Positions 28,788 through 38,278 of a DNA stretch of 59,986 nucleotides are shown one piece after another. The stretch is from Aquificaceae bacterium (lineage in GTDB: Bacteria; Aquificota; Aquificia; Aquificales; Aquificaceae), in the NCBI GenBank assembly GCA_026414575.1, contig JAOAIS010000024.1, positions 1 through 59,986 on the forward strand, read 5' to 3'. Below the pieces are notes generated by a model that saw only the letters and a program-made list of their open reading frames with translations, did not search any database and was not told where the DNA came from. The translations under genes were made by a program, and so were the position numbers. Each line of letters opens with the position of its first letter. The first letter of the stretch is position 1.

Positions 28788-29447
28788 TCAGTGTTCTTCA
28801 TGGGAAACTGCGCCAGCAAGGTAGACTACAGAAAGTATCATAAAGATGTAAGACTGGATAAAGACAGCAAGAAACTTGATAGCTATTATGAAAAGCAGGA
28901 AGATTGGGGAAACCGCCATAGTGAAAGGATTTTTAACCACAAGGCCTACAAGAACCACTAAAAGCAAGGCTCCACCCTTCATGTTGGCGAAAAGCCTCAA
29001 GGTCAAAGTTATAGGTCTTGCAAGATGGGATATGACCTCAATGAGGAAAAAGACGGGTGCTAAGTAAGGACTGGGTCCCATGAAGTGTTTTAAATACCCA
29101 AAGCCGTGAAGCCTAAAGCCCTCTATGTTGTAAAGTAGAAAAACCACAAGGGCTATGGCAAGATTGGTGTTGACATTAGCGGTAGGTGCTTCAAGCCCGG
29201 GTATCATGCCTAAAAGGTTTGAGAAAAACACAAAAAGTCCTATGCTGGCTATAAGAGGCACATATCTTAGGCCTTCCTGTCCTATGTTTTCGACCACCAT
29301 GCTCCTTACAAAACGCACATAGCCCTCCCAAAAGGCTTGAAACCTTGTGGGTTTGACGGAGGGTCTGCCCGCCGCCATCACCGCAGAAAGGGAGACTGCC
29401 ATGGCAAGAAGACCAAGGTACACATGACTCAGGCTTGTTTCTTGCAT
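28788..29447 (-). CDS. atpB: F0F1 ATP synthase subunit a
   Basis: NLLGMIPGLEAPTANVNTNLAIALVVFLLYNIEG...RPITLTLRLFANMKGGALLL; start taken at MQETSL. Confidence 0.94.
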   Translation of the reverse strand: MQETSLSHVYLGLLAMAVSLSAVMAAGRPSVKPTRFQAFWEGYVRFVRSMVVENIGQEGLRYVPLIASIGLFVFFSNLLGMIPGLEAPTANVNTNLAIALVVFLLYNIEGFRLHGFGYLKHFMGPSPYLAPVFFLIEVISHLARPITLTLRLFANMKGGALLLVVLVGLVVKNPFTMAVSPIFLLFIIAIKFLAVFIQSYIFMILSVVYLAGAVSHEEH

Positions 29448-29479
29448 AACGGAAACATTATAACATAAAATTTCTGCCC

Positions 29480-31987
29480 ATGTATTACAAAAGCTTGGAG
29501 GAAAGCCTAAGAACATTGGAAACAAGCCCAAATGGCCTTTCGGAAGAGGAAGCCAGGGTAAGACTCTATCGCTATGGAAGGAATACCATAAAGGAAGAAA
29601 AGGAGAATAGACTCAGAATATTCTTCAGGCAGTTTACCAGCCCTTTTGTTCTCATACTTATGGCGGCAGGGTTTGTAGCCCTTTTCCTGGGTGATTTGAA
29701 GGATGCTCTTGTGGTATACGGTATTCTTCTTGTTAACGGTCTTTTGGGTTTTTATCAGGAGCTCAAGGCTGTATCCTCCATTGAGGCGCTAAAAGCCATG
29801 ACCGCCCTAAAGGTAAAGGTTCTGAGGGATGGAAAGGAAAAGGAGATAAACAGCGAGGAGCTTGTGCCTGGGGATGTGCTGTTGTTGGGCGAGGGGGATA
29901 TGGTGCCTGCAGATATAAGACTTCTGGAGAGTGTGGGCTTAATGGTAGATGAATCCATACTGACGGGTGAGTCCATACCCGTGGAGAAGGATGCAGAAAT
30001 CGTGCTGGCAGAAGACACGCCCCTATACTCGAGGACCAACTGTCTGTATAAAGGCACGGTGGTGGTGCGCGGAAAAGCCGTTGGCATAGTCTTTGCCACT
30101 GGAAAACAAACGGAGCTTGGCTCCATAGCTCAGAAGGCTCAGGAAAGGTCTCCAGAAAGCCCCCTTATCAAGGCGCTGGGCATTTTTGGAAGAAGGTGGA
30201 TTTTTGTGCTTATTGTACTGCTGACTCTGCTTGCCCTCTTTGGCATCCTTCAGGGAAGGGATAAACAGACCATAATCTTCTTTGCGGTGGCTCAGCTTGT
30301 GTCCGCAGTTCCGGAGGGACTACCCATAGTGGTCACCATAGCCTTAGTGGTGGGTGCAGTGAGGCTGTCGCGGGAGAAGGTGCTTGTCAAGTATCTACCC
30401 GCTGTAGAAACCCTCGGAAGCGCTACCTACATATGTTCTGACAAGACGGGCACCATAACCCACGGAAGGCTTGAGGTTAAGGACTATAAGGCTTACGACA
30501 GGAGAAGGCTCTTCCTTGCCTCTGCCCTATGCAACGATGCGGACGACCTTAGGGGAGACCCCCTTGAGTTAGCCCTTTTAAGATGGTTAGAGACACAAAG
30601 GGTAAACTGGCAAGTCCTAAGAGAGGCTTACGAGAGGGTTTGGGAGCATCCCTTTGACACGAAAAAAAGGCTTATGGCTGTAATAGTGTCTGACGGCTCG
30701 GGCAGCTTGGAGATTTATGTAAAGGGTGCTCTTGAAAGTCTTGCTGTTATGTGTGAAAAGGATTGTCCGAAGGAAGTCTGGGATGCTCACGACCATATGG
30801 CTGAGGAAGGCCTTAGAGTCCTTGCCTTTGGGCACGCCAAAATTGTGGAAATCCCCAAAAGTGTAGACCATGTAAAGCTAAACATCGTAGGGCTCGTGGG
30901 TTTTATGGATCCTCCCAAGGAGGGCGTCAAGGAGGCCGTAGAATCTGCAAAGTCTGCAGGCATAAGAGTGTTGATGATAACGGGCGATAATCTCCTCACA
31001 GCCAAGGCGGTGGCAGGGATGGTGGGCATATACAAAGAAAAAGATATTGCTCTCGAAGGTAAGGACCTATACAGATACTCAGATGAGGAGCTTTACCAGC
31101 TCCTCAAAAGGGTTACGGTGGTGGCAAGGGCAACCCCAGAGGATAAGTTTAGGATAGTTAGGGTGCTACAGTCCAAGGGGGAGATTGTGGCGGTCACTGG
31201 GGACGGCGCCAACGATGCACCCGCCCTTAGGATAGCAGACCTTGGAATAGCCATGGGTTCTGGCTCTCAGGCGGCAAAGGACGCCGGGAAGATGGTCATT
31301 CTGGACAACAACCTCGCCCTTATAGTGAACGCTATAAGGCGTGGCAGGCTGATAGCAAAAAACATAGCCAAAGTAATAAGGTATCTTCTCTCTGCCAACT
31401 CTTTTCAGATTTTCTACAACTCTATGGCAATCATTACTGGCTTGCCCCTTCCCCTTTACCCTACCCAGATACTCTGGATAAACTTAGTGACCGATGGAGT
31501 GCAGGACAAAGCCTACCCCTTTACCAAATACGAGGGGGACCCTATGACAGAAAAGCCAAAAAGCCCAATTAAAGTTTTCATGGGCAAAGAACAGCTAATT
31601 GCGGTAGTCTACAACGGCCTTCTTATGGCCTTAATGCACTATTTTCTATTTTTTCACCTCCTTGGCATTTACCCCTACGAGATTGCTTTAACCATAAGCT
31701 TTACCTCCGCGGTCATCAGTCAGTGGGCAGTGGGTGTGCAGGAAGTAGGAGAAGGGCCCTTTTTCAAAAATCCCTTAGAATACCTAAGCCTTAACCCTTA
31801 TGTTTATCTTGGTATAATCGTTGGAACCCTGCTCCAGCTTTCTGCGGTAACACTGCTAACAGACTATTTTCATGCGACAAGACTGTCTTTAGAACATATG
31901 CCCTATGTGCTACTGCTTCCCTTCATTACCTTCATGGGCATAGAGCTAAGAAAGTGGTTTTTCTCCTTCATCTACAAGAAGCTTTAA
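29480..31987 (+). CDS. P-type cation-translocating ATPase (Ca2+-ATPase-like)
   Basis: Phosphorylation motif CSDKTGTITHG, LVDESILTGESIPVEKD, VTGDGANDAPALRIADLGIAMG. Confidence 0.93.
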   Translation: MYYKSLEESLRTLETSPNGLSEEEARVRLYRYGRNTIKEEKENRLRIFFRQFTSPFVLILMAAGFVALFLGDLKDALVVYGILLVNGLLGFYQELKAVSSIEALKAMTALKVKVLRDGKEKEINSEELVPGDVLLLGEGDMVPADIRLLESVGLMVDESILTGESIPVEKDAEIVLAEDTPLYSRTNCLYKGTVVVRGKAVGIVFATGKQTELGSIAQKAQERSPESPLIKALGIFGRRWIFVLIVLLTLLALFGILQGRDKQTIIFFAVAQLVSAVPEGLPIVVTIALVVGAVRLSREKVLVKYLPAVETLGSATYICSDKTGTITHGRLEVKDYKAYDRRRLFLASALCNDADDLRGDPLELALLRWLETQRVNWQVLREAYERVWEHPFDTKKRLMAVIVSDGSGSLEIYVKGALESLAVMCEKDCPKEVWDAHDHMAEEGLRVLAFGHAKIVEIPKSVDHVKLNIVGLVGFMDPPKEGVKEAVESAKSAGIRVLMITGDNLLTAKAVAGMVGIYKEKDIALEGKDLYRYSDEELYQLLKRVTVVARATPEDKFRIVRVLQSKGEIVAVTGDGANDAPALRIADLGIAMGSGSQAAKDAGKMVILDNNLALIVNAIRRGRLIAKNIAKVIRYLLSANSFQIFYNSMAIITGLPLPLYPTQILWINLVTDGVQDKAYPFTKYEGDPMTEKPKSPIKVFMGKEQLIAVVYNGLLMALMHYFLFFHLLGIYPYEIALTISFTSAVISQWAVGVQEVGEGPFFKNPLEYLSLNPYVYLGIIVGTLLQLSAVTLLTDYFHATRLSLEHMPYVLLLPFITFMGIELRKWFFSFIYKKL

Positions 31988-32776
31988 TATGTCTCCGATG
32001 TCAAGTTGGAGCAGGTTTTCAACACCGTAGGGCTTGTTAGCCAAGGGGACTTTTGGACCTTTCCATTCCATGGCGCTCCAGCGGTTTATGAGTGTGTAGA
32101 CATTAAAGCCTTCCAGCTTTTTCTCAAGGATTCTTGCTTCCTCCAAGGAAAGCTCCTCCTCATTAGCTACAGCAAAGATCAGGGTCTTTTCCCTGAATAT
32201 CCAGCTTAAGGTCTGGATTTTTCTCTTTTTCTCTTCCAGAAGGCTCAAAAGGCTATCTTTCCTGCCCATGAACCTCTCTACCCTTTCCCTCTCTTTTACA
32301 AGTTTTGTAAGAAACTCAAGCCAACCGCCTACCATGTGGGCGGTCTGGAAAAGCCTTAGCATCTGGCCGGTAGGTGCAGAATCCACCACGAGGTAAACAT
32401 AATCCTTGCAAAGGTCTGCGAGCCAGTCAAGAACTGCAGTTTCAAGGGCGGTGGGCGAGCTCTTCAAATACTTGGAATACTCCTTAAAACCCTGCCTTGA
32501 GGAGGGAATTAGCCCTTCAAGAACCCTCAGCACCTTTTCCGCATACTTTTCAACGAGCCCTTCCGCCGAGAGCTCTACCGCAAAAAGGCTTTCCCCTACG
32601 GCTTTTACCCCCTGACCCACCTCTATACCTAATATACCCGTTAGAGAATGGGCAGGGTCAACGGAAACAAGAAGCGTCCTGCCCCATTGAGAGAGCTTAA
32701 GGGCGGTTGCGCAGGAAAGGGTGCTTTTACCCACTCCGCCCTTACCACCAAAGAACACAAGGCTCTTTAACAGCAA
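31946..32776 (-). CDS. ArsA/GET3-family ATPase
   Basis: FFGGKGGVGKSTLSCATALKLSQWGRTLLVSVDPAHSLTGILG; VDSAPTGQMLRLFQ. Confidence 0.9.
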   Translation of the reverse strand: MLLKSLVFFGGKGGVGKSTLSCATALKLSQWGRTLLVSVDPAHSLTGILGIEVGQGVKAVGESLFAVELSAEGLVEKYAEKVLRVLEGLIPSSRQGFKEYSKYLKSSPTALETAVLDWLADLCKDYVYLVVDSAPTGQMLRLFQTAHMVGGWLEFLTKLVKERERVERFMGRKDSLLSLLEEKKRKIQTLSWIFREKTLIFAVANEEELSLEEARILEKKLEGFNVYTLINRWSAMEWKGPKVPLANKPYGVENLLQLDIGDILKLLVDEGEKPLS

Positions 32777-33003
32777 TTTAAAAAATCCAGACCTCCCCTT
32801 TCTATACCAAGGGCCCTGTGCCAGAGGTGAAACTCTTCCAGCATGTAGGGATATAGGTCTAAGGCATAAACACCAAGGGGGTTGTCAAGACCAAAGTAGT
32901 CGAGAAAAATAGAAAGCAGGAGCATATCCCTCGTGTAGGAATAGGAAACCTCCACCTGCTTCTTAAAGTTGAGCTCCAGAAAATCTTTGAGAATCCCCAT
33001 CAT
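32767..33003 (-). CDS. Small protein ending in Cys-Cys, partner of the ArsA-like ATPase (resembles what I recall as the cory-CC-star family)
   Basis: MMGILKDFLELNFKKQVEVSYSYTRDMLLLSIFLDYFGLDNPLGVYALDLYPYMLEEFHLWHRALGIERGGLDFLNCC*; overlaps the ArsA-like gene start by 10 bp. Confidence 0.65.
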   Translation of the reverse strand: MMGILKDFLELNFKKQVEVSYSYTRDMLLLSIFLDYFGLDNPLGVYALDLYPYMLEEFHLWHRALGIERGGLDFLNCC

Positions 33004-33413
33004 TTTAGACTTAGCACCCATTTTGCCAGCTCTTTAGCCTCTTGCTCTGTTACATTTTGAGGGGGCATGGGCACATTACCCCACTCACCTACACCTCCTT
33101 TAATTATCCTTTCTGCCACATGAACCTCCGCATCCTTCTCACCAGCATGCTTTTTAGCTACTTCCCTAAAGGCGGGTCCGACCTTTTTAGCGTTAATATC
33201 GTGGCAAGCAAGACAGCCCTTTTGTTGAGCAAAGGCAAGCATATCCCTTGTTGGTGCTTGGGTTTTTGATTCTACCCTTATCTCCTCTTTAGGTTTCTGC
33301 TCTAAGGGTGCAGGTGCCTGGGTCTCGGTTTTTGGTTGCTCCTTAGGCTTTTGCTCACAGGAAAGCAATACAAAAGACACGAGGATAAAGGCCCAAAAAA
33401 CAGGTTTTTTCAT
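33000..33413 (-). CDS. Class I c-type cytochrome lipoprotein
   Basis: VLLSCEQ lipobox; QQKGCLACHDINAKKVGPAFREVAKKH (CxxCH), MPPQNVTEQEAKELAKWVLS. Confidence 0.9.
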   Translation of the reverse strand: MKKPVFWAFILVSFVLLSCEQKPKEQPKTETQAPAPLEQKPKEEIRVESKTQAPTRDMLAFAQQKGCLACHDINAKKVGPAFREVAKKHAGEKDAEVHVAERIIKGGVGEWGNVPMPPQNVTEQEAKELAKWVLSLK

Positions 33414-33468
33414 AGGCTACCTCCTCACGTAATAACATTATAAGCCTTTATTAACACCCCCTTGTGTG

Positions 33469-33486
33469 AACTTTTCATGAAAAGTT
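33469..33486. promoter_or_regulatory. Perfect 18-bp palindrome AACTTTTCATGAAAAGTT in the cytochrome c/fabZ divergent region
   Basis: Perfect inverted repeat; fabZ-proximal TATAAT at 33497-33502, so the palindrome covers the expected -35 region. Confidence 0.6.
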
Positions 33487-33510
33487 TTAGATGCCTTATA
33501 ATCATTAAGG

Positions 33511-33960
33511 ATGATAGACATAAGGGAAATAATGGAGATACTCCCCCACAGGTATCCCATACTCCTCGTGGATAAGGTTCTGGAGATGGAGATGGGAAAA
33601 AGGATAGTGGGTCTGAAGAATGTATCTATCAACGAACCAGTGTTCCAAGGCCATTTTCCTGGATTTCCTCTAATGCCGGGAGTTTACATACTGGAGGCGA
33701 TGGCTCAGGTGGGGGGCATACTCATGATAAAGTCTCTTGGTTTAGAGATAGGAAAGTACGCAGTGGTCTTTGCTGGCGTGGACGAGGCGAGGTTCAAAAA
33801 GCCCGTCTATCCTGGGGACCAGCTAATCCTTGAGCTGGAAGCGGTATCCCTAAAGAAGAGTCTTTCTAAGATGAAAGGCACAGCAAGGGTTGGGTCAGAA
33901 GTGGTAGCCACAGCCCTTCTGTATGCAGCATCCAGAGAGCTGGAAAATATAAAAAGGTGA
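33511..33960 (+). CDS. fabZ: 3-hydroxyacyl-ACP dehydratase
   Basis: [27 protein letters not shown]...[31 protein letters not shown]. Confidence 0.96.
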   Translation: MIDIREIMEILPHRYPILLVDKVLEMEMGKRIVGLKNVSINEPVFQGHFPGFPLMPGVYILEAMAQVGGILMIKSLGLEIGKYAVVFAGVDEARFKKPVYPGDQLILELEAVSLKKSLSKMKGTARVGSEVVATALLYAASRELENIKR

Positions 33961-33997
33961 AACCTAAAGGACAAAGGAGGCCGGCCCTTTAGTTATG

Positions 33998-36900
33998 CTA
34001 CGGGGACGATGCCCTTCTTAAGGCAAGTAACAGCTCCTCGACCTTTAGCTTCTCTCGCTTTAACTCTTCCAGCATAATCCTTGCTCTGTCCACTTCCTCT
34101 TCTGGGGCTCTCCTTAGAAAGTTTTCGTTGCTAAGTTTTTCCTCTAAACTGGTTAGTTGTTTTTCCAACTCCTGCAGTCTTCTTGAGTAGGAGCTTATTA
34201 GCTCTTCTAACCTTATGCCCTCTTCAAGAGGGACAAAGAATTCAAAGTCTTCCGAAAACCCGGCCACCGCCCTTTCTGGCAGGACAAACACCTCCTGGAG
34301 GCTCTCGAGCCTTGCCAGACTGAGAATGTGGGGCATGAATTCTTCTACAAGTTTAAGACTTTCCCTTGCCTTGTAGAAAAGTCTTATCTTTTTTGAAGGC
34401 TCTATCCTTAAGTCGCTCCTTAAAGACCTTATGGCTCCTATGATTTCTTTTAGCCTTTCCACGCGCCTTTCCGCTTCTTCGTAAACCTCCTGCTCGTTAA
34501 AGTGTGGATACTGGACTAGAGATATACTCCGCCCGTGGGCAGTGGGAAGCTCCTGCCAGAGCTTTTCAGTTATAAAGGGCATAAAGGGATGGAGCAACCT
34601 AAGGGTCTTTTCGAAAACACCAAGAAGCATTGCCTGCACGGTTATTCTCTCCGCCCTTATCTTTTCTTCTTGGACTCTCCTTTCTTCTTCTGTAAGGTTT
34701 TCCTCCGGTTTTGCGTATAGCCTTAGCTTGGAAAACTCTATGTACCAGTCGCATAGCTCACTCCACACGAATTCGTAGAGCTCTCTCGCAGCCTCAGAAA
34801 AATCGTATTCCGAAAGGGCCTCGTTAACCACCCTTGCGGTTTTGTTAAGTTTTGTTGTTATCCATAGGTCTTCCGCCCTTGGTGGTGCGGAGTAGGGCAA
34901 GTTAGAAAGAAGGTCTGAGTCAAGGTTAAGAAGTATAAACCTGCCCGCATTCCACAGCTTATTGGCAAAGTGCTTGTAACCTTCAAAGCGTTTTTCGGAC
35001 AACTTTATGTCCCTTCCCTGTTGTGTGAGCACCGCCAAAGTAAACCTGAGAGAATCCGCTCCGTACTTTTCCATAATCTCAAGTGGGTCGATTACATTGC
35101 CCTTTGTCTTGGACATTTTCTGACCCTTTTCGTCTCTTATAAGGGCATGTATGTAGACATCTCTGAAGGGCACTTCCTTCATGAAGAAGGTGCCCATAAA
35201 AACCATGCGAGCTACCCAGAAGAAGATAATGTCAAAGCCCGTCACCAAAAGATCTGTAGGATAGAGATTTTTTAGGTCTGGGCTATGTTCAGGCCATCCA
35301 AAAGTGCCAAGGGGCCAAAGGGCGGAAGAGAACCAAGTATCAAGTACATCCTCCTCCTGTTTTAAGTTTTCAGAACCACAGTTTTTACAACGCAGAATAA
35401 AGCGGTAAGTTTTCTGATGCGGATTGTACTTGTACCTGCTTTTTTTCTCTGTAAGTATGGCCATGGGATTAAGGTCTTGGGTAAAGAAAAGCCTTAAGGA
35501 GTTAGCATCAACCTCTGTAGAGTGATACCTGTAGAAGACAAACTTCTTGTAAAAGTCAAGGACCGTAAACTCTGGGTGAACAAAGGAGGGCGAGTTTAGA
35601 TGGCTGGCCACCTCCTCGGGGGTAAACTCCTCCTTTATCTTACCATCTGCGATGAGGTTGAATATAAGCTTGTCGTAAACCCTGTCAAAGTCCTCGTCGG
35701 TAAAGAGATTTTCATGGCCACAGTCCTTGCAATACCAGACGGGTATTCGGTGACCCCACCATATTTGGCGGGATATGCACCAGTCCTTGAGGTTCTCTAC
35801 CCATTGCATGTATATCTTTGACCAGTTTTCTGGGATAAACCTTATGAGCCCATCCCTTACAACCCTTTTGGCGGTTTCCTTTATGCGAGGGTCAGAAACC
35901 TTAAAAAACCACTGGGTGGACACCATGGGCTCTAACACCGTCTTGCAACGATAACACTTTCCCACCGCATGTCTGTGGTTTTCCACCCTTTCAAGAAATC
36001 CAAGCTCCTCCAACCTTTCCACTATCTTCTTCCTTGCCAAGTAACGGTCAAGGCCAGCAAAATCACCCGCATTATCGTTCATGCAGGCAAAAGCATCCAT
36101 GACCTGCACAAAGGGAAGTCCATGAAATCTACCCACCTCAAAGTCCACGGGGTCATGGGCTGGGGTTATCTTTACAACACCCGTTCCAAACTCGGGTTTC
36201 ACTCGCTCATCTCCCACTATGGGTATGATGGGTGGGACTTCGGAACCGTCCATGGCTCTTCTTTTCCAATCCACTAAGGGAAGTTTAAGCTTCTTGCCAA
36301 TTAGTTTTTTATATCTTTCGTCCTCTGGATGGACTGCAACCGCCGTATCCCCCAGCATGGTCTCTGGTCTTGTGGTAGCTACCAATACAAAGCCGGAGCC
36401 GTCCTCAAGGGGGTAGCGTATGTAGTAGAGCTTTCCGTCCTCCTCCTCATGCTCAACCTCAAGGTCCGAAAGGGCGGTAACATCCTTGGGGCACCAGCTC
36501 ACCATGTATTCCCCCTTGTATATAAGACCCTCCTCATACAACTTTCTAAAGGCATGCCTTACAGCCCTAGAAAAGCCCTCGTCAAGGGTGAACCTTTCCC
36601 TAAACCAATCCACGCTCACCCCGAGTTTTTCTAATTGTTCCCTTATGGCCCTCCTGGACAAAGGGACCCATTCCCATACCTTTTTAAGAAACTCCTCCCT
36701 TCCAATGTCAAGCCTGTTTATGCCCCTTTCTTGTAGCTGTCTGTCCACCACATACTGGGTGGCTATTCCCGCATGGTCAAAGCCTGGCACCCACACCACA
36801 TCTTTGCCGAGCATCCTATGCCATCTACAGAGGACGTCCTGAAGAGTAACATTCAGAGCGTGTCCCATGTGCAATGAACCCGTTACGTTGGGTGGAGGAA

Positions 36901-37021
36901 TAACCACCGAGAATCTTCTCTCAGAGGATGGCTCCTTTACAGAATAAAGGGCTTCTTCTGCCCAGCTTTTAGAGTAGGCTTTTTCTATGTCCTTGTGGTT
37001 ATACTGTCCTATATCCTTCAT
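33998..37021 (-). CDS. valS: Valyl-tRNA synthetase
   Basis: PPPNVTGSLHMGHALNVTLQD, DVYIHALIRDEKGQKMSKTKGNVIDPLE. Confidence 0.97.
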   Translation of the reverse strand: MKDIGQYNHKDIEKAYSKSWAEEALYSVKEPSSERRFSVVIPPPNVTGSLHMGHALNVTLQDVLCRWHRMLGKDVVWVPGFDHAGIATQYVVDRQLQERGINRLDIGREEFLKKVWEWVPLSRRAIREQLEKLGVSVDWFRERFTLDEGFSRAVRHAFRKLYEEGLIYKGEYMVSWCPKDVTALSDLEVEHEEEDGKLYYIRYPLEDGSGFVLVATTRPETMLGDTAVAVHPEDERYKKLIGKKLKLPLVDWKRRAMDGSEVPPIIPIVGDERVKPEFGTGVVKITPAHDPVDFEVGRFHGLPFVQVMDAFACMNDNAGDFAGLDRYLARKKIVERLEELGFLERVENHRHAVGKCYRCKTVLEPMVSTQWFFKVSDPRIKETAKRVVRDGLIRFIPENWSKIYMQWVENLKDWCISRQIWWGHRIPVWYCKDCGHENLFTDEDFDRVYDKLIFNLIADGKIKEEFTPEEVASHLNSPSFVHPEFTVLDFYKKFVFYRYHSTEVDANSLRLFFTQDLNPMAILTEKKSRYKYNPHQKTYRFILRCKNCGSENLKQEEDVLDTWFSSALWPLGTFGWPEHSPDLKNLYPTDLLVTGFDIIFFWVARMVFMGTFFMKEVPFRDVYIHALIRDEKGQKMSKTKGNVIDPLEIMEKYGADSLRFTLAVLTQQGRDIKLSEKRFEGYKHFANKLWNAGRFILLNLDSDLLSNLPYSAPPRAEDLWITTKLNKTARVVNEALSEYDFSEAARELYEFVWSELCDWYIEFSKLRLYAKPEENLTEEERRVQEEKIRAERITVQAMLLGVFEKTLRLLHPFMPFITEKLWQELPTAHGRSISLVQYPHFNEQEVYEEAERRVERLKEIIGAIRSLRSDLRIEPSKKIRLFYKARESLKLVEEFMPHILSLARLESLQEVFVLPERAVAGFSEDFEFFVPLEEGIRLEELISSYSRRLQELEKQLTSLEEKLSNENFLRRAPEEEVDRARIMLEELKREKLKVEELLLALRRASSP

Positions 37022-37056
37022 AAAAAAAGGATTATACCATCAAGGAAACAACTCCG

Positions 37057-37563
37057 TTAACGCCCACCTTCATAAGAAAGGTATTTAATAAGGTAGTCAT
37101 ACATGGATGCGTATGCAAGAAGGACAGAAATCCATAGAAGTATTTGGGATTGGCTGTAGTTGTAGGAGAGGGCAATAAGTGTAATAAATTCAAAGAAGGC
37201 TTTGGCCTTTCCAAGGTAAGAAGCTGGCATGGCATAGCCCTTTTCTACCGATAGGCTTCTTAGGAAGGAGACCGAAAGCTCACGAACAATTAAAAGCACA
37301 TAGGGGATTAGCTCTATTTCTTGTCTGTAGAGAAAAAAGGAAAGCACAGAAAGCACAAAAATCTTATCCACAAGGGGGTCCAGAAGCAATCCTATCTGGC
37401 TTGTTCTTTTGTTCCTCCTTGCCAATTCACCATCAAGCCAGTCCGACAGGCCTGCCACAAGCACAACCATGCTGGCGAGAACTCTCCTGTCTTCCTCCAA
37501 CAGGTAAAGGGTAGGTATTGTAAGAAAGAGTCTAAAAAGGGTTATGATCAAAGGTAGAGACAT
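37057..37563 (-). CDS. pgsA: CDP-diacylglycerol-glycerol-3-phosphate 3-phosphatidyltransferase-like
   Basis: LPLIITLFRLFLTIPTLYLL...SDWLDGELARRNKRTSQIGLLLDPLVDKIFV (CDP-alcohol phosphotransferase motif DG-AR---G---D--D). Confidence 0.88.
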   Translation of the reverse strand: MSLPLIITLFRLFLTIPTLYLLEEDRRVLASMVVLVAGLSDWLDGELARRNKRTSQIGLLLDPLVDKIFVLSVLSFFLYRQEIELIPYVLLIVRELSVSFLRSLSVEKGYAMPASYLGKAKAFFEFITLIALSYNYSQSQILLWISVLLAYASMYDYLIKYLSYEGGR

Positions 37564-37588
37564 AAGATTTTATTTTAACTGGTTTGTC

Positions 37589-38260
37589 TCATGCCTGTCC
37601 ATTGTGGGCCTTTGAAGAAGCAATCCTTTTTTCCAAATTTAGCATTGCCCTTTTAAGCTCCGTTTCCTTCACACCAAGCTCTTGGAGAGTGACAATCCTC
37701 CCCCTTAAATCCCGCTCCCTACATCCCGTCAGCCTCTCCAAATGTTCGTAGTCCATGTCAAGGAACAGGCTTCCGTGTATCAAAAAGGAATTACTTCCAA
37801 CACGCATGGCACAGGCAAGCAGTTTCTTGCCATTAAAGGTTATTTCTCCAAGGGTTGGATAAAAGTAGCAAAAGTATCCTTCATAACCACCTCTGTACCT
37901 ACTCATTTGCAGGTCTGGTATAAGACCCCTTAATTCCTCTAGCAAAAAGCCCATAAATTTCTTGTAGATTTTCGTAAAACTGTTTCCCCAATTTTTTTTG
38001 GGACCTGCGTAGGAAAAGGAAAGGTCCTGACCGTGAAGGAGTGCACCACCCCCCGTGGGTCTTTTTACCACAGGTAGGTCCAAAGGGTAAGCTTTTTGAG
38101 AATAGCCTATACTAAGGGTGGCCTCTTTCCACATGTATAACCTGAAAAACTGCTCTCCTGAATGTTCCGCTATCAGGAAATTTTCCCAGTCTCTTTTCAT
38201 ATTCTCTTGCCCTTTGCAAATCTCCACATAAGAAAAATCATAGGTTTTTTGTTTATCCAC
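37589..38260 (-). CDS. lplA: Lipoate-protein ligase A family protein
   Basis: LWKEATLSIGYSQKA...PVVKRPTGGGALLHGQDLSFSYAG...GYEGYFCYFYPTLGEITFNGKKLLACAMR. Confidence 0.8.
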   Translation of the reverse strand: MDKQKTYDFSYVEICKGQENMKRDWENFLIAEHSGEQFFRLYMWKEATLSIGYSQKAYPLDLPVVKRPTGGGALLHGQDLSFSYAGPKKNWGNSFTKIYKKFMGFLLEELRGLIPDLQMSRYRGGYEGYFCYFYPTLGEITFNGKKLLACAMRVGSNSFLIHGSLFLDMDYEHLERLTGCRERDLRGRIVTLQELGVKETELKRAMLNLEKRIASSKAHNGQA

Positions 38261-38278
38261 GATTAATATTTTAAGGTT

